A program made the position numbers and the translations under genes. Positions 59,733 through 64,000 of a DNA stretch of 64,000 nucleotides are shown piece by piece. A model generated the notes under the pieces. The model was not told the origin of the DNA. It saw only the letters and a program-made list of their open reading frames with translations, and did not search any database. Source of the DNA: Paeniglutamicibacter sulfureus (lineage in GTDB: Bacteria > Actinomycetota > Actinomycetes > Actinomycetales > Micrococcaceae). The stretch covers positions 2,976,001 through 3,040,000 of the forward strand of contig NZ_BAAAWO010000001.1 in the NCBI RefSeq assembly GCF_039535115.1. The letters run 5' to 3'. Every line of letters starts with the position of its first letter. Position 1 is the stretch's first letter.

Positions 59733-59855
59733 TCACCGCACGCGGAAGATCATGTCCATCGGAAGGTGGTGACGTAGTTCGCGATCCCTTGCATCGGGGT
59801 TGAACTGCGTCTGAAGCCAAGCCTTGTTCTTTGGCTTGCGTTCCTTTGCACTCAT
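59733..59855 (-). CDS. Micro-ORF C: 40-residue basic peptide
   Basis: The ATG at 59855 is preceded by GGGGAGG with 7-base spacing. It encodes 40 residues, starting MSAKERKPKNKAWLQTQF and ending MDMIFRVR, rich in Lys and Arg. No family is recognised. It is the last of three tandem small frames, starting 5 bases after the stop of the middle one, with its ribosome site overlapping that frame's 3' end. This spacing suggests a real small operon. Confidence 0.55.
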   Translation of the reverse strand: MSAKERKPKNKAWLQTQFNPDARDRELRHHLPMDMIFRVR

Positions 59856-59860
59856 GGTGG

Positions 59861-60007
59861 TTACCTCCCCTCAACGGTGTTGGAGGAGCGGAAGGTGGCC
59901 TGTTCCGTGGGCCGCGAGCTGCGGGCACGCAGCGCTTCCGGCCCGGTGAAGATTAGTTCAGCGGAGCGAGCAACCTGGGTCGAGATCGATGAGATCTGGG
60001 TAGACAT
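59861..60007 (-). CDS. Micro-ORF B: 48-residue Ser/Thr-rich peptide
   Basis: The ATG at 60007 has GAGGAA 8 bases upstream. It encodes MSTQISSISTQVARSAEL then FTGPEALRARSSRPTEQ and ends VEGR. It has no Cys or membrane segment. Its 3' end supplies the ribosome site of micro-ORF C, so the two are probably coupled. Function unknown. Confidence 0.5.
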   Translation of the reverse strand: MSTQISSISTQVARSAELIFTGPEALRARSSRPTEQATFRSSNTVEGR

Positions 60008-60080
60008 GATAAAAGTTCCTCAAGGATTTGGTCGATTAATGACTCATCAGCCTCGGGAACTTTGAAAAGCTAGGGAAGTA

Positions 60081-60188
60081 CTAGCAGGGCGCCGTTCCGG
60101 AGGCGGGGGAAGTAGCTCGAGCGGTAAGGCCGCCGAAGCCATGACGGGGCACATAGAAGCCGCCGAAATTCATTGAAGTAATCATCAT
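60081..60188 (-). CDS. Micro-ORF A: 35-residue Gly-rich peptide with C-terminal Cys
   Basis: The ATG at 60188 follows AAAGGAGGTGGGA, one of the best ribosome sites of the window. It encodes MMITSMNFGGFYVPRHGFGG then LTARATSPASGTAPC. The Gly/aromatic pattern and the single C-terminal Cys recall precursors of small modified peptides, but no modifying enzyme or exporter is adjacent. It could also be a regulatory leader peptide. Function unknown. Confidence 0.5.
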   Translation of the reverse strand: MMITSMNFGGFYVPRHGFGGLTARATSPASGTAPC

Positions 60189-60256
60189 TCCCACCTCCTT
60201 TTCTGGAAGAACATGCCAGAAGATTCTGGCGCCAACATTGTCTATTGGATTTCGAT

Positions 60257-60277
60257 GTCTCATTGAGACTTCTCAAT
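60257..60277. promoter_or_regulatory. Two overlapping palindromes upstream of the micro-ORFs
   Basis: GTCTCA-T-TGAGAC (60257-60269) and ATTGAGA-CT-TCTCAAT (60262-60277) overlap, about 70 bases upstream of micro-ORF A. The arrangement looks like an operator or alternative RNA hairpins. The region is AT-rich against the background, so it may include the promoter of the small ORFs. Confidence 0.5.
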
Positions 60278-60340
60278 CACAGGTTCCACGATACACACCG
60301 CGATAGGGTTACGCCACTCATTTTTCGAAGAGATTAAAAC

Positions 60341-60392
60341 GGGGAACCTCGCCTCGGCGTGTTTGGTGCGACACGCCGGGACAAGGTTCCCC
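60341..60392 (-). terminator. Terminator after pcnA
   Basis: Reading on the minus strand, GGGGAACCT pairs with AGGTTCCCC, and inside these GGCGTGT pairs with ACACGCC. The hairpin is followed by GTTTTA. It begins 16 bases after the pcnA stop. Confidence 0.85.
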
Positions 60393-60407
60393 CGGGGACT
60401 TCTTGGC

Positions 60408-61847
60408 CTACTGCTCTGTAGCTTCGGGCTGCATCCGCCACCACTGAAGCAGCGCCGCAATTGCTTCCTCTTCTTCGATCGGCCCGTTGTCCAGGCGACG
60501 CTCGAGCAGGTAGTTGTAGGCGCGACCCACCACGGGACCGGGCTTGATCCCAAGGATCTCCATGATCTGCTGGCCGTTGAGGTCCGGCCGCACGGCGGCC
60601 ATTTCCTCTTTCCCGCTGATCTCTGCAATGCGTGCCTCAAGGTCGTCGTAGGCAAAGGCAAGCCTGTCCGCCTTCTTGCGGTTGCGCGTGGTCACGTCCG
60701 ACCGCGTCAACCGGTGCAGCCGCTCCAGCAAGTCGCCAGCGTCGTGAACGTAGCGACGCACCGCCGAGTCGCTCCACCCTGCATCTCCGTACCCATAGAA
60801 GCGCATATGCAGTTCAACCAGGCGGGCCACCGCCTTGGTGGTGTCATTGTCGAAACGCAGGGCGCGCATGCGGACCTTGACCTGCTTGGCACCGACGACG
60901 TCATGGTGGCGGAAACTGACAGCACCGTTCGATTCAAACTTGCGAGTCGCAGGCTTGCCGATGTCATGCATCAGTGCGGCGAAGCGCAACACGAAGTCGG
61001 GACCCGGCACCGGGCCCTCCGCATCACTTTCCAGCTCCATGGCCTGCTCCAGCACCGTCAACGAGTGCTGGTAGACGTCCTTGTGTCGATGGTGTTCGTC
61101 TAGTTCCAGGCGCAAGGCGGAAACCTCCGGAAGCACGATGTCTGCCAGCCCCGTATCCACCAACAGGTCAATGCCGGCGCGCGGATCGACACCGTTGATC
61201 AACTTCACCAGTTCGTCCCTGACACGCTCGGCGGAGATGATCTTGATCCGCTCAGCCATTTCCTTCATGGCCGCGCGCACCTCGTCCGCCACGCCAATGC
61301 CCAGCTGGGAGGCGAATCGCGCGGCACGCATCATCCGCAACGGGTCGTCGGAGAAGGACATGGACGGGGCACCCGGCGTGCGGACCTCGCCCTCGGCCAG
61401 GTCGGCGGCTCCGTTGTATGGATCCACCAGTTCCAGGCTCGGCAGGCGCAGCGCCATCGCGTTCATGGTGAAGTCGCGGCGGTAGAGATCGTCTTCCAGC
61501 CTGCGGCCGAAGGCCACGATGGGCTTGCGGGAGGAAGGGTCGTACGCATCGGCCCGGTAGGTGGTCACCTCGATGGTGTGCTCGCCCTTGCGCAGCGCAA
61601 TCGTTCCGAAATCGCGGCCCACCTCCCAAGTGGCATCGGCCCATCCGGCCACCACCGCAAGGGTTTCATCTGGGGAAGCACTGGTGGTGAAGTCAAGATC
61701 CGGGGACACTCGGCCCAGGAAGAGGTCGCGCACCGGTCCCCCCACCAGGGATAGTTCAAAGCCGGAATCGACAAACCGCTGCCCCAGCTCAAAGATGACG
61801 GGGGGCAAAATATCGGAGAGGACCTGTGGGGACGGTAGCTGCTGCAT
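60408..61847 (-). CDS. pcnA: CCA tRNA nucleotidyltransferase with HD domain
   Basis: A 479-residue class II CCA-adding enzyme that builds or repairs tRNA 3' ends. The nucleotidyltransferase motif is LVGGPVRDLFLGRVSPDLDF (GG...R, DxD), with YRRDFTMNAMA and RMMRAARFASQLG following. An HD domain is at about 255-360 (FAALMHDIGKPATRKF, VELHMRF). The HD domain is typical of actinobacterial and proteobacterial forms with phosphatase or phosphodiesterase activity. It is divergent from the NUDIX gene, a common origin-side arrangement. Confidence 0.96.
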   Translation of the reverse strand: MQQLPSPQVLSDILPPVIFELGQRFVDSGFELSLVGGPVRDLFLGRVSPDLDFTTSASPDETLAVVAGWADATWEVGRDFGTIALRKGEHTIEVTTYRADAYDPSSRKPIVAFGRRLEDDLYRRDFTMNAMALRLPSLELVDPYNGAADLAEGEVRTPGAPSMSFSDDPLRMMRAARFASQLGIGVADEVRAAMKEMAERIKIISAERVRDELVKLINGVDPRAGIDLLVDTGLADIVLPEVSALRLELDEHHRHKDVYQHSLTVLEQAMELESDAEGPVPGPDFVLRFAALMHDIGKPATRKFESNGAVSFRHHDVVGAKQVKVRMRALRFDNDTTKAVARLVELHMRFYGYGDAGWSDSAVRRYVHDAGDLLERLHRLTRSDVTTRNRKKADRLAFAYDDLEARIAEISGKEEMAAVRPDLNGQQIMEILGIKPGPVVGRAYNYLLERRLDNGPIEEEEAIAALLQWWRMQPEATEQ

Positions 61848-62016
61848 AGTTCTTTAAGGGTGCCAGACTTTCGGGACGGTGACATGTTCCGGGCCTCCCC
61901 GATTCGGCGTTAGCTTCCACACGCCTGATGCCGCCGCTTCGCACCGAAGAATGGAATCACGCGCCGAGCGGGCGGGGCAAGCCACGAAGTGACGCAAAAC
62001 CGATAGAGTGGTTTCC

Positions 62017-62562
62017 ATGGCTCATCCAGTTCCCAGCGCCCCGAAGCGCACGCCGTTGACTGCGTCAATGGCGCATGCGCAGGCGCAGGTGGGCACCGGA
62101 CACCACCCGTTGCCCACTGTGGAGGAAATCTCGGCCGGCGGCGTCGTCATCGACACGTCGCTTCCCAGCCTGCCGGTGGCCATTATCGCCAGGTACAACC
62201 GCGGCGGACGCCTTGAATGGTGCCTGCCCAAGGGCCACCCCGAGGGCGCCGAAACCAACGAAGAAGCAGCCGTCCGCGAAATCGAGGAAGAAACCGGCAT
62301 CGCCGGCGACATCCTTGCCCCGCTGGGTTCGGTCGACTACTGGTTTACCGTCACCAACTACCGCGTCCACAAGACCGTGCACCATTTCCTCTTGCGTGCA
62401 ACGGGCGGCGAACTGACCATCGAAAACGACCCGGACCACGAAGCCGTGGACGTGGCGTGGGTCCCGCTGCTTGATCTCGGCAAGCGCCTGTCCTTCCCCA
62501 ATGAGCGGCGCATCGCCGATCTTGCGCGTGAAGTGCTCCCCAACTATGTCCCAGGTATCTAA
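62017..62562 (+). CDS. NUDIX hydrolase
   Basis: A 181-residue protein. The Nudix box GHPEGAETNEEAAVREIEEE-TGI fits GX5EX7REUXEEXGU. The N-terminal ISAGGVVIDT and the LEWCLPKGH strand are typical of MutT-like proteins near pcnA-murJ in actinobacteria. The substrate is unknown. ATG 62017 is chosen, with GTG 62008 as alternative; no ribosome site is visible, so the message may be leaderless. Confidence 0.9.
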   Translation: MAHPVPSAPKRTPLTASMAHAQAQVGTGHHPLPTVEEISAGGVVIDTSLPSLPVAIIARYNRGGRLEWCLPKGHPEGAETNEEAAVREIEEETGIAGDILAPLGSVDYWFTVTNYRVHKTVHHFLLRATGGELTIENDPDHEAVDVAWVPLLDLGKRLSFPNERRIADLAREVLPNYVPGI

Positions 62563-62636
62563 ACACCCCGCGCGTCCCAGCACGCCCACAGACCCCGGCC
62601 AAGCAATCACACAGCCAGTCCAAGGCCTACGCGCTG

Positions 62637-64000
62637 ATGGCGTCGGGCACCATGGTCTCCCGCGTACTCGGCTTCATCCGCACCGCGCTGCTGGCTGTTG
62701 CCATCGGCTCGAGCACCACGATGGCCGACATCTTCGAGAAGGCGAACGTCATCCCGACGATCATCTTCATGCTGCTGGCCGGCGGCATCTTCAACGTGGT
62801 GCTGGTTCCCCAGCTCATCAAGGCCTCGAAGGCGTCCGACCGCGGATCCGCGTACACCTCCAAGCTCGTGACCCTCACGATCGTGGTGATGGGCCTTGCC
62901 ACGGTGCTGCTGGTTTCCATGGCGGGACCGCTGATCAAGGTGCTGACCCTGGACTGGACCCCGGCGATGATCGCCATGGGAACCACGTTTGCGTATTGGT
63001 GCCTGCCACAGATTTTCTTCTACGGCGTCTACGCGGTGATTGGCCAGGTGCTCAACGCCCACAGCCGGTTCGGTGCCTATATGTGGGCACCGGTGGCCAA
63101 CAACCTGGTGCAGATCTGCACCATCGGAACCTTCATCATCCTCTTTGGCGCCTACTCCGGGGACGGCGACCAGCTGGCCGCCTGGACCTCCGAGCAGACC
63201 GTCCTGCTGGCAGGCGGCGCCACCCTGGGCATCGCGGTCCAGGCGCTGGCCCTGTTCTGGCCTTTGCGCCGCGTCGGACTGAACTTGCGCCCGGATTTCT
63301 CCTGGCGCGGCATGGGCCTGCGGCACGTGGGCAAGCTGGCTGCCTGGACGCTGGGGTCGATGATGGTGGGCAACATCGCCTCACTGATCAACTCCAAGTT
63401 CGTCTCGGCCGCGGCTCCGGCACGTCTGTTGCTGCCCGACGGCGGGGCTACGGTTCCGGGCGAATACGCCTTGAACACCTCCCAGCTGATCACCGTGCTG
63501 CCACACTCCATCTTTGCCCTCACCTTGGCCACAATGCTCTTCAACGAGTTCACCAAGGCCTTCCATGAGAAACGCCGCGAGGACATAGCGCCACTGCTCT
63601 CTCGCGGGCTGCGCACCAGCGCGGTTCCGATCGTCTTCGCCTCGGTGGCCTTCATCGTGCTCGCCGGGCCGTTGGGCCGGCTGTTTGCCGGCAGCTCCTC
63701 CACCGCGATGTTGCAGGGCGCCGCCATCGGCCAGTTGTTGCTTCTCACGACGCTCGGGCTGCCATTCAAGTCCATTCACTTCTTCATGATCCGTGTCTTC
63801 TTCGCCGAGGAAGACACCAAGACCCCCATGCTGATCCAGACCGTTGTCGCCAGCCTCACCGTCGCATTGGCCTTCGTCGCGGTGCAGGTCCTGCCTACAA
63901 CGGACATCGCCCGGGCCGTGGCGCTGATCTACGGTGCCACCAATGTGCTCTCCGCGGTGATCGCGCACTTCCTGATCGTCCGCCGCTATGGCGACTACGG
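62637..64000 (+). CDS. murJ: Lipid II flippase MurJ (5' disturbed, 3' cut by the window)
   Basis: At least 454 residues of a 14-helix MOP-family flippase are open to the right edge. The N-terminus (GTMVSRVLGFIRTALLAVAI) and NVIPTIIFMLLAGGIFNVVL, then AYWCLPQIFFYGVYAVIGQV, match MurJ, which moves lipid II across the membrane for peptidoglycan synthesis. The first ATG in frame (62637) lies inside helix 1. The natural start is probably ATG 62546, which opens one frame away and joins this frame if one base is removed from a C run (62566-62569 or 62593-62596). Confidence 0.88.
   Translation, partial: MASGTMVSRVLGFIRTALLAVAIGSSTTMADIFEKANVIPTIIFMLLAGGIFNVVLVPQLIKASKASDRGSAYTSKLVTLTIVVMGLATVLLVSMAGPLIKVLTLDWTPAMIAMGTTFAYWCLPQIFFYGVYAVIGQVLNAHSRFGAYMWAPVANNLVQICTIGTFIILFGAYSGDGDQLAAWTSEQTVLLAGGATLGIAVQALALFWPLRRVGLNLRPDFSWRGMGLRHVGKLAAWTLGSMMVGNIASLINSKFVSAAAPARLLLPDGGATVPGEYALNTSQLITVLPHSIFALTLATMLFNEFTKAFHEKRREDIAPLLSRGLRTSAVPIVFASVAFIVLAGPLGRLFAGSSSTAMLQGAAIGQLLLLTTLGLPFKSIHFFMIRVFFAEEDTKTPMLIQTVVASLTVALAFVAVQVLPTTDIARAVALIYGATNVLSAVIAHFLIVRRYGDY

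Overview
The window is a high-GC, densely coded chromosome segment that looks like an actinobacterium of the Micrococcaceae (Arthrobacter or Paeniglutamicibacter type). This assignment is inferred from gene content, codon use and synteny; no search was run. Supporting signs are an HspR/HAIR operator before a Clp ATPase, an actinobacterial inositol-3-phosphate synthase, and the order pcnA (CCA-adding enzyme) - NUDIX - murJ at the right end. In actinobacteria that order normally leads towards trxB-parAB-rnpA-rpmH-dnaA, so the right edge probably faces the replication origin. No rRNA, tRNA, CRISPR array or intact mobile element was found.

Layout. 0-9 kb: a histidine kinase cut by the left edge, a CPBP membrane protease, two lipoproteins (one an SGNH hydrolase), a NarL-type two-component pair, a CrtI-like flavoprotein overlapping a GT87-type membrane glycosyltransferase, and a SRPBCC protein. 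9-24.5 kb: two unrelated phosphatases (PhoD-like and purple-acid-like), a double-hotdog thioesterase, an FMN reductase, an M23 peptidase behind a c-di-AMP riboswitch, a Clp ATPase, a DUF302 protein, a J-domain-like small protein, a Gdx-type SMR exporter behind a guanidine-III riboswitch, an orphan gene and a fatty acyl-CoA ligase. 24.5-33 kb: panD, an alcohol dehydrogenase, a PQQ-type sugar dehydrogenase lipoprotein and the thiamine locus. In that locus thiO-thiS-thiG, a pterin dehydratase/VOC fusion and moeB/thiF lie on the minus strand behind a TPP riboswitch, with thiE divergent. 33-39.3 kb: a LysR regulator and a tartrate or D-malate utilisation cluster (tartrate dehydrogenase/decarboxylase, DctA-type symporter, glycerate kinase, pyruvate kinase). 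39.3-40.6 kb: a decayed stretch with a perfect 17-bp palindrome and a broken ABC exporter gene. 40.6-43 kb: a short UvrA-like ATPase.

43-45.3 kb: a SipW-type signal peptidase with three small exported proteins. One has an in-frame TGA at codon 53 and another lacks a start codon in frame. 46.9-53.8 kb: a surface-glycan cluster with a NeuA/HAD fusion, a SAF-less NeuB, a GT2 glycosyltransferase, a polysialyltransferase-like protein and two further putative transferases, mostly with overlapping start and stop codons. 54-64 kb: ino1, fhs, a large lipoprotein, a HAD phosphatase, three tandem micro-ORFs with ribosome binding sites, pcnA, a NUDIX hydrolase and a 5'-disturbed murJ that runs off the right edge.

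How the genes work together. Three riboswitches tie separate small-molecule signals to their genes: c-di-AMP to cell-wall hydrolysis, guanidinium to its exporter, and TPP to thiazole synthesis. The tartrate cluster encodes uptake, decarboxylation to glycerate, phosphorylation and a dedicated pyruvate kinase. The Neu cluster makes and activates a nonulosonic acid and probably polymerises it on the surface. The least explained items are the micro-ORF trio at 59.7-60.2 kb, the SipW locus with its two disturbed reading frames, and the orphan gene at 21.5 kb.
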